Shown here: in pieces, positions 40,529 to 48,862 of the stretch
Position numbering within the stretch: the stretch's first letter is position 1
Layout of the letters: each line of letters opens with the position of its first letter
Virus record (IMG/VR): IMGVR_UViG_3300025096_000008
Coordinates: 23,183-87,182 of that record
From: a virus
DNA length: 64,000 bases
Direction: 5' to 3' (one strand)
The notes under the pieces: model-generated
Told to the model about the DNA's origin: nothing
Database searches by the model: none
What the model saw: the letters and a program-made list of their open reading frames with translations, nothing else
Made by a program: the position numbers and the translations under genes

Positions 40529-41860
40529 ATGGATACACGATATCGAACAAACTGGAAAACACTTTATTCGCTAGCTAAAGGTAGTAAAAAAATAGGCTCC
40601 GCAGATGCGAATCTACAGAGAAAAAAAGGCTGCTGGTCCTCAAAGAGGTCCGTAGAGTGGCTTCTAACTGCTGTAGGGGGGAGAAACTATGCCCCTATTT
40701 ACACTGTCGATCTCTCTAGCTGTCTGGAGTATTCCACACGTCTCGAAGAGCAGCTCGCAGACGAGTTGACTCGTCTTCAATTAGAAGACAAGCTTGGGGC
40801 TCGGATTAAGAGCCAAGCCAAGCTTAGAGCTCAGGCTAAAGAGCTTTCTCTAGGTATTGGGGAATTCAAGAAAAGAATGGAGCGAGGACAAACTCATCTC
40901 ATTCTTGAGGGAGGAAACCGGCACAGAACAATGCTCGATTTTTTTAATGGAGAGTTACAACTCCCGAAGGGTACAGAGATTCCACTAGCAACGGGGTCCG
41001 TATTCTTGCCTAAAGCTATGAGTTACGACGAGATTACTGATTCAAAGTTTGAATTCGAAGGGAGATTGGTGGGTTCAGCATGTGAGCAATATCTTAGCCA
41101 GCTTAATTGCCTGGATATTGAAATTCAGTCGGAAACCTGGGCGGATCTGGAGAAAGACTTTGTTAATATCAATGACGGTGTGCCTTTGAATTCCATGGAG
41201 AAGCTGTGGGTGAAGACAACACCGTTTTCGTCTGTTCTCAGACCAATGCTGACATCAGTATCAAAGGAGTGGCTACAAAACTATGGAAAATCAGCCAACA
41301 TAGACATTTCTCGCCGCGACGAAGCACTACTTATGAGCCAGTTGGCTATGTTGCTGAAATACGGCTTAGGCTGTGATACCAAGAAAGCAGATGTTAGATT
41401 ATTTTGGCAAAAGGATGAAGAGGTGACAGAGAAAGAGAAGCACTTGTTGGAGCGTCTACAGGAGAATATTTTACATGCCAATTTTGATAAAATAATCTCA
41501 GAGTCAAACTTGGGCGGCAAACAGCTTCCAAAGTGGCTGTCCACCTCCTTTCTCTATTCGATACTACACTTAACTGATCTCGGGCTTAGTATTCGCTTTG
41601 ACAACAGAGATGAGTGTTGTGAGCTAATCTACGGTACCGCCACTAAGCTATATAGCGATAGCAAGGCTCGGTATGCTAAAGATTTAAATGATTTCTCTTC
41701 AGGCGATGTGGAAGTAGAGCCCAGAGAATCTCAGTATCCACATTGGCTCATCACTAATAGTGATGTCGGCTCAGCTAGGAAGAAGTTTCTTGATGAGTTC
41801 CTCCCACTGCTCGATGAAAAGGTGCAGGAGAGGAAGCACCTCTTCTCCAAGGCAGCATAA
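40529..41860 (+). CDS. DUF262/ParB-nuclease-like protein
   Basis: The 443-residue protein starts at ATG 40529 behind AAGGAAA. I-L-E127-G-G-N-R-H-R133-T-M-L-D-F-F-N-G and VNINDGVPLNSMEK correspond to the D-G-Q-Q-R and I-N-x-G-G-x-x-L-N motifs of DUF262, found in GmrS-type subunits that use NTP to cut modified DNA. The D in D-G-Q-Q-R is E here, and Q-Q is N-R-H. It lies between a nuclease-like and a methyltransferase gene. Confidence 0.6.
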   Translation: MDTRYRTNWKTLYSLAKGSKKIGSADANLQRKKGCWSSKRSVEWLLTAVGGRNYAPIYTVDLSSCLEYSTRLEEQLADELTRLQLEDKLGARIKSQAKLRAQAKELSLGIGEFKKRMERGQTHLILEGGNRHRTMLDFFNGELQLPKGTEIPLATGSVFLPKAMSYDEITDSKFEFEGRLVGSACEQYLSQLNCLDIEIQSETWADLEKDFVNINDGVPLNSMEKLWVKTTPFSSVLRPMLTSVSKEWLQNYGKSANIDISRRDEALLMSQLAMLLKYGLGCDTKKADVRLFWQKDEEVTEKEKHLLERLQENILHANFDKIISESNLGGKQLPKWLSTSFLYSILHLTDLGLSIRFDNRDECCELIYGTATKLYSDSKARYAKDLNDFSSGDVEVEPRESQYPHWLITNSDVGSARKKFLDEFLPLLDEKVQERKHLFSKAA

Positions 41861-41918
41861 AGCTGTTTATTGAAGATATGTCGAAGTAAAAATAGAAATA
41901 GAAAGAGAGGCAAAAGGT

Positions 41919-42908
41919 ATGATTAAACAAGGAGACTCACTGGAGTTGCTAAAGGAGATCGAAAGTGATACTGTATCAACAGCTTATTTCGATCCACCCT
42001 TCAACACTGGTCGAAACTTTGAGCTAGATTCTTCGTCTGAAGGAAAAAAGGTAAAATTTTCAGACAAGTGGTCTAGCGACGAAGCTTATCAGAATTTCAT
42101 AAGCCCGGTTGTAGAACAAATCAAACGAGTTTTGAAGCCAGAAGGATCTTTGTTTTTTCATATCTCTGCTGCAGAGATGTATATTCCAGAGAAGGTATGC
42201 CGAGCTCACTTTGACAATGTTAAGCCTATATTTTGGAAAAAGTCACGCTCCAAAAACAATGTAAAGAAAAAGCTTGGTGCAACGATTGATATTATATTTC
42301 AGTGCTCGAAGACGAAAAATCCAAAATTTAACCCCGTGTATCAACCACTCGATGCTTATTATCTAGAGCACTCCTACCGGAACAAGGACGATGTTGGGTA
42401 TTATGCACTTGGTCATTTAGTTAACGACAGGACGAGGAAGGTGAACCTGGAAGAAGATGCCAATAAGCCGGAGGCTAATAGGAGGATATATTCTTACACT
42501 GCTAACGGCAGAACATGGATGCCCGATAATGGATGGCGCCTTTCAGAGCCTGACTTGCTTAAATTAATCGACCAAGGTCGTGTCCATTTCCCGGCTAGCG
42601 AAAAGAGAGGAAATCTCTATCGAAAGATCTACAAGCATGAATCCAAAGGGAAGCCCTGTACAGATCTGTGGGACGATATTCACTCCATTGCACAGGGAAC
42701 TGAGAGATATTATCCGACACAAAAGCCAGATAAGCTTCTGGAGAGAATCATAGAAATGTCTTCTGATTTGGGCGAAGTAGTTTTAGATCCAATGGCTGGA
42801 TCGGGAACGACGCCAGCGATGGCTAAAAAGCTTGGAAGGAAGTATATTGCCTTCGACATAAGCGAAGAAGCAGTTCATATAATGAGGACGAAGAGACAAC
42901 TCGCTTAA
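41919..42908 (+). CDS. Site-specific DNA methyltransferase, N4/N6, beta class
   Basis: The 329-residue protein has motif IV D25-P-P-F at the N-terminus and motif I D290-P-M-A-G-S-G-T-T near the end, the order of beta-class amino-methyltransferases of type II and III systems. It methylates adenine-N6 or cytosine-N4; the target cannot be read from sequence. It may protect phage DNA against the nuclease two genes upstream. Start is behind AAAAGGT. Confidence 0.82.
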   Translation: MIKQGDSLELLKEIESDTVSTAYFDPPFNTGRNFELDSSSEGKKVKFSDKWSSDEAYQNFISPVVEQIKRVLKPEGSLFFHISAAEMYIPEKVCRAHFDNVKPIFWKKSRSKNNVKKKLGATIDIIFQCSKTKNPKFNPVYQPLDAYYLEHSYRNKDDVGYYALGHLVNDRTRKVNLEEDANKPEANRRIYSYTANGRTWMPDNGWRLSEPDLLKLIDQGRVHFPASEKRGNLYRKIYKHESKGKPCTDLWDDIHSIAQGTERYYPTQKPDKLLERIIEMSSDLGEVVLDPMAGSGTTPAMAKKLGRKYIAFDISEEAVHIMRTKRQLA

Positions 42909-43151
42909 CGAGTCTAGAAGTAGAGTCCCCATGCCTATCCGTGGTAGGCAGATACGACAAGCCATTATGTTCTAGGAAAAAGCCAATAGATCCGAGCACT
43001 TACGGTCAGGCTCCTATGCTACTATAAAGTAACGACTTTTTCTGATCTGTGGCGATGGATGCCCTAAGCAGATCCGATCCAGATCTGGAGAAATAAAACC
43101 TGTTATAAATCAAGAGGTTATAAAAAAAGTAAAAAAACATCTCTCAAAAGC
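42909..43151. other. Intergenic region after methyltransferase
   Basis: 243 bases without a convincing frame. A weak hairpin GCCTA...TAGGC is at 42931-42948. GGTAGGCAGATACGACAA at 42943 is repeated with two changes at 44463, so related sequences flank the next gene. A weak A/T-rich end (AACCT...AGGTT then A-rich) lies near 43100-43128. No RNA gene is seen. Confidence 0.5.
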
Positions 43152-43180
43152 TTGACAGATTGAAAATGATCTGTTATAAT
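43152..43180 (+). promoter_or_regulatory. Sigma70-like promoter with GATC
   Basis: TTGACA (43152-43157), 17 bases ending AATGATCTGT, TATAAT (43175-43180). Confidence 0.8.
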
Positions 43181-43223
43181 GACCTATGCTCAGCAACAGA
43201 GCAGGAGCGAAAGGAAACAGAGA

Positions 43224-44360
43224 ATGAAGAAAGTTTTAAAGTTCAACGAATACGAGAAAGAGAAAGTAATAGCTTTGCCAGAAGATGAAGAAACTGGCGA
43301 GCCAGGACGAGAATACGGATTTAAGCTAAAGTGGAAGGATCCTAACGACGTAGCCAAGGTTCCAAGGAGTAAGCAAATACGAGCCCTCGGCACTAAAGCA
43401 AAGGGAGTGGTGGAAAAGAGGAACGCCATGGCTGATGATGGATTGGAGCAACCTCTTATTAGTTATGATGGTCTTAACGGAACAGATGAGCTTATTGATG
43501 CCTACACTAGGCGCGCCGCTATTGAGCAATATTTTATCGTGCCTGGCGAGGGCAAGCTTCCATTTTGGGAACTACAAGGGCAACACACGGTAGAGCAAAT
43601 AGAGGATTTACAATTATTCCTGAACCAAGATAAGGACACCACTCAAGGCAACGATATGCCAACAATAAGAAGCCGACTGCTAGCAAGGTTAGCTAACAAC
43701 AATGACATGTCGCCAGCCGAGAAGTTGAAAGAATGTCAAAGGGTGGTAAGATTGTCGGCACCGGCAAGATGGAGCCCCCAACAGAGAAACAATGAAGCCA
43801 AGGGGATTTTTAATGAAATAAATGGCGGCGACACATCTATCCTTGCTGCCATAGAAGGCTTTAATACTGCTCTAGTAAAAGAGCAGTTGGTTCGGGGAGT
43901 CAATAGGGGGCTATACCCTCAGTTGGATATGAGCGACTTTATCTTGAAAAACAACAGTTTCCATTCGGGAGGTTTCCACGGCAACAAGTCTGTTCGAGTT
44001 TTGCCGACCAGCGATGTCGCCAATAACATTGGAAAAGAAGGAAAGTTGAGGTATATCAACCGAGAACAGACTAGCTCACCTGGTGATGAGGTTCATTGGA
44101 TCTTCTTTGTACAGGATTCCAAAGGGGCTGACGACGTTCTAAGGAAGCGAAAAGAAGCAGAACAGAAGGCTCAAAAGCTCATGAGCTTGATGATGCCAGA
44201 CGTGAAATTCTACGCTTGGTTCTTCCCACAAATCTTAGATTCCGTTGGCAATATTGAAGCGGAACCCCCTGGCGTTCTGATAAGGGGCAAGAGCAATACA
44301 TATGGTAATGTGAAGAAAGCGCCACCATCGACGGTTGTCAAGTTCAGGGCTAAGAAATAG
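43224..44360 (+). CDS. ParB-like protein
   Basis: 378 residues from ATG 43224 behind GAAAGG; a start at 43179 would be at the promoter. GLEQPLISYDGLNG and ELIDAYTRRAAIE resemble the ParB-fold segments P-I-x-V and L-I-D-G-x-x-R-x-x-A. It has its own promoter but lies next to the methyltransferase and may be part of the cassette, for DNA binding or regulation. The C-terminal half is unknown. Confidence 0.55.
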   Translation: MKKVLKFNEYEKEKVIALPEDEETGEPGREYGFKLKWKDPNDVAKVPRSKQIRALGTKAKGVVEKRNAMADDGLEQPLISYDGLNGTDELIDAYTRRAAIEQYFIVPGEGKLPFWELQGQHTVEQIEDLQLFLNQDKDTTQGNDMPTIRSRLLARLANNNDMSPAEKLKECQRVVRLSAPARWSPQQRNNEAKGIFNEINGGDTSILAAIEGFNTALVKEQLVRGVNRGLYPQLDMSDFILKNNSFHSGGFHGNKSVRVLPTSDVANNIGKEGKLRYINREQTSSPGDEVHWIFFVQDSKGADDVLRKRKEAEQKAQKLMSLMMPDVKFYAWFFPQILDSVGNIEAEPPGVLIRGKSNTYGNVKKAPPSTVVKFRAKK

Positions 44361-44362
44361 CA

Positions 44363-44429
44363 CACTTCTCATTTCAAAGCTTTCCCTTAGAGTTTCTTTT
44401 CCTTTCGCCAAGGGAAAGCTTTGGAAGTG
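44363..44429. repeat. Long inverted repeat after the ParB-like gene
   Basis: CAAAGCTTTCCCTT (44375-44388) pairs exactly with AAGGGAAAGCTTTG (44410-44423), extended by CACTTC/GAAGTG with an inner bulge. There is no T run, so it is not a typical terminator. Confidence 0.7.
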
Positions 44430-44480
44430 TTGATGGTATCAAAACCATAAGATATAGACATTGGTAGACAGATGCGACAA

Positions 44481-44503
44481 TAAAAGATCGCCCCGATTTT
44501 TTC
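44481..44503 (+). repeat. 23-bp direct repeat, copy 1
   Basis: This segment, containing AGATCGCCCCGATTTTTTC, is repeated exactly at 47107-47129. Its core GATCGCCCCGATT can form a short AATCG...CGATC-type hairpin followed by T, so both copies may be weak terminators. Confidence 0.7.
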
Positions 44504-44527
44504 ACACACCAAACACTTACTTTTAGC

Positions 44528-44556
44528 TTGACATACTGGAAATGATCCGCTATAAT
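44528..44556 (+). promoter_or_regulatory. Sigma70-like promoter with GATC
   Basis: TTGACA (44528-44533), 17 bases ending AATGATCCGC, TATAAT (44551-44556). Confidence 0.8.
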
Positions 44557-44575
44557 GAATAGAAAGGCAACAGAG

Positions 44576-44740
44576 ATGAGTAAGCACCATATAGGCGAGA
44601 AGATTTGTGATGTTATATGGGGAGGCAAGGTGGAAGTGTTAGAAATAATTGACCACTTGGAGCCCACAGTGTATAAAGTAAAAGACGAGGACGGTAATGA
44701 ATACCTCCTCCCAGAAGACGATGTAGACACCCTCCAATAG
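44576..44740 (+). CDS. Small barrel-like protein
   Basis: 54 residues: KICDVIWGGKVEVLEII and VYKVKDEDGNEYLLPEDDV. It is a paralogue of 45208 and a remote member of the barrel family without GDLV. Confidence 0.6.
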   Translation: MSKHHIGEKICDVIWGGKVEVLEIIDHLEPTVYKVKDEDGNEYLLPEDDVDTLQ

Positions 44741-44762
44741 GGAACGAAAGGAGAAAAGAACA

Positions 44763-45218
44763 ATGAAAAATCCAGAAGTTGATATCAATACAAGAAAAGT
44801 TCACGAGCTTGAAATGGAAGGTCGAGGCGGAAAGGAGGATGAATACTTGAAGATCTTGGGAGATGATTGGAAAAAGGTGAATGGTGTTTTACACGACTTT
44901 GTAAATGTGGTCACGGGGCAGTGCATTGAGCTTAAAAAACAGCAAAATCAACAATGGTTGGATCCATCAAAATACACTTCAATGTCAGAGTCAGAACTAG
45001 ATATTCCAATGCACTGGGTATGTTGGAAAAAAGGTAATGGTGTTGATCTGATTCTAGAATCAAGCACGAGGCAGATGATGAGTGTGATGGGATGGGATAG
45101 ATCTTACCTCGACGATCTAGTCAAATTCAAGTCTAAACATAATGTACCAACACAGTGGAAACAGCCCATAAGAGTGAGAAGTTTCAAAGATAAATTTAAG
45201 GTGATATATGAACGATAA
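44763..45218 (+). CDS. Hypothetical protein
   Basis: 151 residues behind AAAGGAG; mixed fold, no recognised motif. Overlaps the next gene by 11 bases. Confidence 0.6.
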   Translation: MKNPEVDINTRKVHELEMEGRGGKEDEYLKILGDDWKKVNGVLHDFVNVVTGQCIELKKQQNQQWLDPSKYTSMSESELDIPMHWVCWKKGNGVDLILESSTRQMMSVMGWDRSYLDDLVKFKSKHNVPTQWKQPIRVRSFKDKFKVIYER

Positions 45219-45399
45219 AATTCTCCCTGATATGAAGCTGTTTGATATCTTACAGCAGGAAACTGTTACAGTCATAGCTGTTAATGAAGAGGTGTGTCCG
45301 AAGATATTCACTGTCATAGATTCAGCCGGTTGCCGATACAATTTATCTGAGGATGATTCTCACGGATTACAGGCAACAACGAAAGGATACACAAGATGA
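45208..45399 (+). CDS. Small barrel-like protein
   Basis: 63 residues; LFDILQQETVTVIAVNEE and IFTVIDSAGCRYNLSEDD align with 44576. The two probably arose by duplication. Confidence 0.55.
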   Translation: MNDKILPDMKLFDILQQETVTVIAVNEEVCPKIFTVIDSAGCRYNLSEDDSHGLQATTKGYTR

Positions 45400-45662
45400 T
45401 TATCAAGCCAGCCGAAGGATACATAAAGGTAGATCAGGTCCAGCCCACAGAGGTGGGACAGACTGTGAATCCCCCATATGCCTTCTTCCGAGTTACTGAC
45501 CATAACAAGTCTCGCTATCACTCGGGTGACATCGTGGTTGCTCTGGGCAATCAAGTCGCTTGCCTACAAGGTATTTCCGGCGAAGTAGAAAACCGAGATA
45601 AAGCTCTTCTCCTCAGAGAGGAGAACGTAGTCTGCCAGGTACTTCCTGTCAGCAACAAATAA
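45396..45662 (+). CDS. GroES-like barrel protein
   Basis: 88 residues behind AAAGGAT. MIIKPAEGYIKVDQVQPTE, SGDIVVALGNQVAC and ALLLREENVVCQVL are like GroES strands (K-P-L-x-D-R-V-x-V, G-D-x-V, I-L-R-E-x-D-I-L), but the mobile loop is not evident. It could be a second co-chaperonin or another barrel. Confidence 0.4.
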   Translation: MIIKPAEGYIKVDQVQPTEVGQTVNPPYAFFRVTDHNKSRYHSGDIVVALGNQVACLQGISGEVENRDKALLLREENVVCQVLPVSNK

Positions 45663-45764
45663 GCATAACCCCGCCCATGATATTCTTAATAATGATTTTA
45701 TTGTGTGTGTTGGTTGCAGCGGATAGAAATAGATAAAGAAAAAAAAGGAAAGAAGGATCCGAGA

Positions 45765-45965
45765 ATGAAAGAAAATAATAGTAATAATTTGCTAGCAGTA
45801 GCAGAGGGTTCTCTTGTCGGTAAGAAGATTGATGATTGTGATATCATCATCGATAAAATCAACGAGATTGAGGCACGATGCTTGGACCGCTTAGAATCAG
45901 TCGAACAGCTCCTCAACTCCCTGAAGCGGGAGATTGATTACATCCAACCCAGAGACATAAGCTAA
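45765..45965 (+). CDS. Small coiled-coil protein
   Basis: 66 residues from ATG 45765 behind AAGGATCCGAG; heptad-like from 30 to 62. Function unknown. Confidence 0.55.
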   Translation: MKENNSNNLLAVAEGSLVGKKIDDCDIIIDKINEIEARCLDRLESVEQLLNSLKREIDYIQPRDIS

Positions 45966-45969
45966 GCTT

Positions 45970-46245
45970 ATGAGCGATGGCACAAGAAGGATAACTTGGA
46001 AACAGGTAGAGAAATATCTTGATTTGTGTAAGAGGTATAATCTTGAGCCGGGCTTGGAGAAGCTGAACTACTCTTTGGTTAACGAAGATTCAGCTTCTCC
46101 GCTGTCCGGCTGGTATCCTAACGATCCCAATTGTAGGACTGAAGATTATATAATCATAATGCCAGATGGAGAGCACTACCATCACGACATATACTTAGCC
46201 AACAGCAAGAGCATGAGAGACTGGCTGTACGGCATTACCTGGTAA
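45970..46245 (+). CDS. Hypothetical protein
   Basis: 91 residues; ITWKQVEKYLDLCKRYN start and a Trp-rich end. No recognised motif. Confidence 0.55.
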   Translation: MSDGTRRITWKQVEKYLDLCKRYNLEPGLEKLNYSLVNEDSASPLSGWYPNDPNCRTEDYIIIMPDGEHYHHDIYLANSKSMRDWLYGITW

Positions 46246-46267
46246 AAGAGAAAGAGAGAGAGACAAC

Positions 46268-46513
46268 ATGGCTTCAAGAGCTAGAAAAAAAGAACTGTTC
46301 GATGCCGTAGCCAGTCGCTACGAAGCAGAGATAGCCCGCCACCGGGTAACATTACATATGTATATTAGCGAGCCAATAGCTGTGGCTGATCATTCAACCA
46401 TTGTGGAGGAGATCGCCGGTCTGGTAGATAAGCTTGCCTCGGCAAAAGACTCCCTCACAACCCTCCAGTCACTGAACGAGTACCTTTTCCTTGACGATGA
46501 CGAAGAAGAGTAA
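46268..46513 (+). CDS. Small helical protein
   Basis: 81 residues, basic helix first and an acidic end (DDDEEE). Overlaps the next gene. Confidence 0.55.
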   Translation: MASRARKKELFDAVASRYEAEIARHRVTLHMYISEPIAVADHSTIVEEIAGLVDKLASAKDSLTTLQSLNEYLFLDDDEEE

Positions 46514-46850
46514 GCCACCCGAAGAGACGACATTCGTCAATTGGTACCCATCAGAGTCCAGTTCGTATGATCGCTCAATGGCACCAGTACCAGTTGATGA
46601 AGACTGTCGAGCCTGGGCTAGTCCAAGAACACCCACCCTCAAGAAGGGAGATCTCATCCAGGATAAAGAGCATCCGGATGACTTCGGCTTGATAGTGGCT
46701 GTGGATGAAAGCAGGGAAGACCCATACAGGGTGTATGTGTTCAACCACATTGGTGAGGAAAACAGATGTTATTGGATGTTACAGTGGTATGTGGAGGAGG
46801 GCTGTGTTGTTGTATCCGAAGAGCAGCCGAGTAAAGGAGATGTTTCATAG
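46497..46850 (+). CDS. GDLV barrel family protein
   Basis: 117 residues from ATG 46497. After an N-terminal 50-residue extension come LKKGDLIQDKEHPDDFGLIV and YRVYVF. It is closest to 47226, sharing P-D-D-x-G-L-I. Confidence 0.65.
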   Translation: MTKKSKPPEETTFVNWYPSESSSYDRSMAPVPVDEDCRAWASPRTPTLKKGDLIQDKEHPDDFGLIVAVDESREDPYRVYVFNHIGEENRCYWMLQWYVEEGCVVVSEEQPSKGDVS

Positions 46851-46874
46851 TGGCGAAGAAGGAGGTAGAGAATA

Positions 46875-46961
46875 ATGGCGGACATGATAATGAACATTGG
46901 CTTCGTAATGATGATGGTAACTGTAATATTGGCAGGAATTGTCGCTCTTTGTAACCTATAG
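46875..46961 (+). CDS. 28-residue membrane microprotein
   Basis: ATG 46875 behind GAAGGAGG, a strong ribosome site, opens a single hydrophobic helix. Not recognised. Confidence 0.6.
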   Translation: MADMIMNIGFVMMMVTVILAGIVALCNL

Positions 46962-46974
46962 GAAAGAGAGGCTG

Positions 46975-47058
46975 ATGGAACTGTTTGTAACCGCGATAGG
47001 GATAGGTTATGTGGTAGTGATAGTAGCCTGTATCGTTGGTATTTTTAGATTGTTTTAG
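46975..47058 (+). CDS. 27-residue membrane microprotein
   Basis: ATG 46975 behind GAAAGAGAGG opens one hydrophobic helix (GYVVVIVACIVGIF). It follows another microprotein by 13 bases. Confidence 0.55.
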   Translation: MELFVTAIGIGYVVVIVACIVGIFRLF

Positions 47059-47065
47059 AAAAGAC

Positions 47066-47090
47066 TTGACAAAGAGTATTGTGTTATGGT
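47066..47090 (+). promoter_or_regulatory. Weak promoter-like sequence
   Basis: TTGACA (47066-47071) has TATGGT at 47085, a spacer of only 13, so the call is weak. The 135 bases to the next start contain the 23-bp repeat and GCCTGCTTACTGCCTGCCTG-like short repeats. Confidence 0.3.
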
Positions 47091-47106
47091 AGTGTTATAA
47101 GATGTA

Positions 47107-47129
47107 TAAAAGATCGCCCCGATTTTTTC
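47107..47129 (+). repeat. 23-bp direct repeat, copy 2
   Basis: Exact copy of 44481-44503, 2.6 kb apart. Confidence 0.7.
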
Positions 47130-47225
47130 GCGGTAATTTTTTCCACAAACAACGAGCCTGCTTACTGCCTGCCTGCTTAGCTGCTCAAAGCTCAAAATGC
47201 TTAGGATGCTAACTCAGGAGATGTT

Positions 47226-47579
47226 TTGAAGAAAGAACCACTATTAGAGCTTGACCTAGGGACCATAATCTACGACAGAGAGTGGCCAGACGACGTAGGC
47301 TTGATTTGTGCCAAGGACGAGGGTCGCTCTCTGTATCTGATCCGTTGGTGGAATTGGGGAAACTTTAGCCCCATATGGATTAAGGCTAGTTATGTGGAAC
47401 ACTCCTGCAGTGAGTTGACAATGGAAGATCTGCCCCTCTATTACGAGCGACTACAGAAATGCCACGAAAATGCCGAGAAGGGTAAGGAATATTATGATAT
47501 TGCCGAGGCAGAGCTAGATGCTGATCTCTATGCAGCAGGCATGTTGGGGCTGCCCTACGACAGCGAGGAGGAAGAATGA
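47226..47579 (+). CDS. GDLV-type barrel family protein, TTG start
   Basis: 117 residues from TTG 47226 behind AGGAGAT. LDLGTIIYDREWPDDVGLICAK and YLIRWWNWGN match the family core with G-T-I-I in place of G-D-L-I. The C-terminal 45 residues are an acidic helix. Confidence 0.6.
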   Translation: MKKEPLLELDLGTIIYDREWPDDVGLICAKDEGRSLYLIRWWNWGNFSPIWIKASYVEHSCSELTMEDLPLYYERLQKCHENAEKGKEYYDIAEAELDADLYAAGMLGLPYDSEEEE

Positions 47580-47606
47580 GCCGAGAGAGTAAAAGAAATA
47601 AATATT

Positions 47607-47807
47607 ATGAATATCCAGAAGCTAAAGAGAAAGATATTACAGATAGCATATAGAATGCTTATGGTAGAGATAGACTTCCAGAACAAATGTGATCACTGCT
47701 TTGAGAAGAAAGAGTGGCAAGGAAAAGACGGAAGCTCATTGTGTGATAAGCACTATAAAGAAACATTAGGTAGGTTAGGTAAGAAAGGAGTTGATAATGC
47801 CATATAA
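47607..47807 (+). CDS. Small zinc-finger-like protein
   Basis: 66 residues; C-D-H-C and C-D-K-H form a possible metal site. Overlaps the GIY-YIG gene by 11 bases. Confidence 0.55.
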   Translation: MNIQKLKRKILQIAYRMLMVEIDFQNKCDHCFEKKEWQGKDGSSLCDKHYKETLGRLGKKGVDNAI

Positions 47808-48348
47808 GCAGAGAGAGTGTACGAGGTGTGAAGCTTCTTATATTCCGAATTCGAATAGCCAAAAATATTGCAAAGAATGTGCCCCAAAGGCATATAAAGA
47901 AGGCAATAAACGATACCGCCAGGATAACCCAGGGAAGGTCAAAGCCATCTATGCGCAAGTCTACCAAGAAAAGAAAGAGCAGGATATTGCTTGCCTGTAC
48001 TCAATATTAAACAAGATGACTGATCGGGGCTATATCGGCGAGACGGTAGGATTTGAAAGGAGAGTATATGAACACAAAAAGAACCTCCAGGGAGGACGGC
48101 ACCCCAACTCACTCATCCAAAAAGACTACGACAAGTATGGTGCTGATGCTTTTGAATTCTCGATGGTAAAAGAAATAAATAAAGAAGACTTCCAGAGCGA
48201 GAAGGAGCTGAAAGAGTGCCTAAAAGTAGAGGAAGCAATGCTGGTATTAGAGGAAGTAGAGGAAGGCAAAGAGTTGTATAACTTGGCATTAAATCTACCC
48301 ATAACATCCATACCGGCTGTCCTTAGAGGTAGAGAAACATTTAGGTAA
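47797..48348 (+). CDS. GIY-YIG endonuclease with N-terminal zinc ribbon
   Basis: 183 residues from ATG 47797 behind AAAGGAG. C-T-R-C and C-K-E-C pairs form a zinc module; then LYSILNKMTDRGYIGET is the GIY-YIG core, followed by RRVYEHKKNL and a possible catalytic E in EEAML. It resembles free-standing homing nucleases that spread among phages. Confidence 0.75.
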   Translation: MPYKQRECTRCEASYIPNSNSQKYCKECAPKAYKEGNKRYRQDNPGKVKAIYAQVYQEKKEQDIACLYSILNKMTDRGYIGETVGFERRVYEHKKNLQGGRHPNSLIQKDYDKYGADAFEFSMVKEINKEDFQSEKELKECLKVEEAMLVLEEVEEGKELYNLALNLPITSIPAVLRGRETFR

Positions 48349-48359
48349 GAAGGAATAGA

Positions 48360-48485
48360 ATGATTCATATATGTCCAATTGAGATAGCAGCAGTATTGGG
48401 AATGGTCCCGGTAATACCATACTTGATGGCAAGACTTCGAACGCTAGCCATGAGGCAAGGCGAGCAAGCCAGCAACCACAAGTAA
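48360..48485 (+). CDS. Small membrane protein
   Basis: 41 residues from ATG 48360 behind GAAGGAA; one hydrophobic helix (IAAVLGMVPVIPYLM) and a polar tail. Confidence 0.5.
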   Translation: MIHICPIEIAAVLGMVPVIPYLMARLRTLAMRQGEQASNHK

Positions 48486-48520
48486 AGATAATAAGCATCA
48501 GCAAGGAGAAATAATAAGCG

Positions 48521-48862
48521 ATGATACAAAAAATAAAAAACATATTAGGTAGTATAGCAAACAAGATAGACAATAACCTAATGAAGACAGAGCTAGCAAA
48601 AGAGAAGTATCATATAGCATACCCAGTAATGTTATGTGTATTGTCTTATGGATTGTTTATAGTAGCTACATTGTTAGCTGTAGAAGTATTGATGATGAAG
48701 AAAGCTGATCCATTAGAACTACTAGTTGTAATACACTCAGTAATCTTAGGAGCAATATGCTTGTTCGCTATGTTCAAGAGTTCCTTCTCTGTAGGAGTGC
48801 ATGTACATAGATACCAAGCAAAGAAGGAAGAGCAAGCCAAACAGCAGCCAAAACAAGCCTAA
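48521..48862 (+). CDS. Two-helix membrane protein
   Basis: 113 residues behind AAGGAGA; hydrophobic segments near 34-60 and 68-90, C-terminal Q/K/A-rich tail. The region is richer in ATA/TTA/GTA codons than its neighbours. Confidence 0.6.
   Translation: MIQKIKNILGSIANKIDNNLMKTELAKEKYHIAYPVMLCVLSYGLFIVATLLAVEVLMMKKADPLELLVVIHSVILGAICLFAMFKSSFSVGVHVHRYQAKKEEQAKQQPKQA

Noticed and set aside
39569-42908. A classical type II restriction-modification pair
   Set aside because: The nuclease-like protein is not a known type and a DUF262-like gene lies between; only an R-M-like cassette can be claimed.
44363-44429. Inverted repeat as a Rho-independent terminator
   Set aside because: No T run follows the stem.
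45677-45736. 19-codon hydrophobic frame
   Set aside because: No ribosome site, and it ends inside the leader of the next gene; too short to support.
47066-47090. Strong promoter at TTGACA 47066
   Set aside because: The -10 candidate is only 13 bases away, and a 17-base spacing gives no match; kept only as weak.
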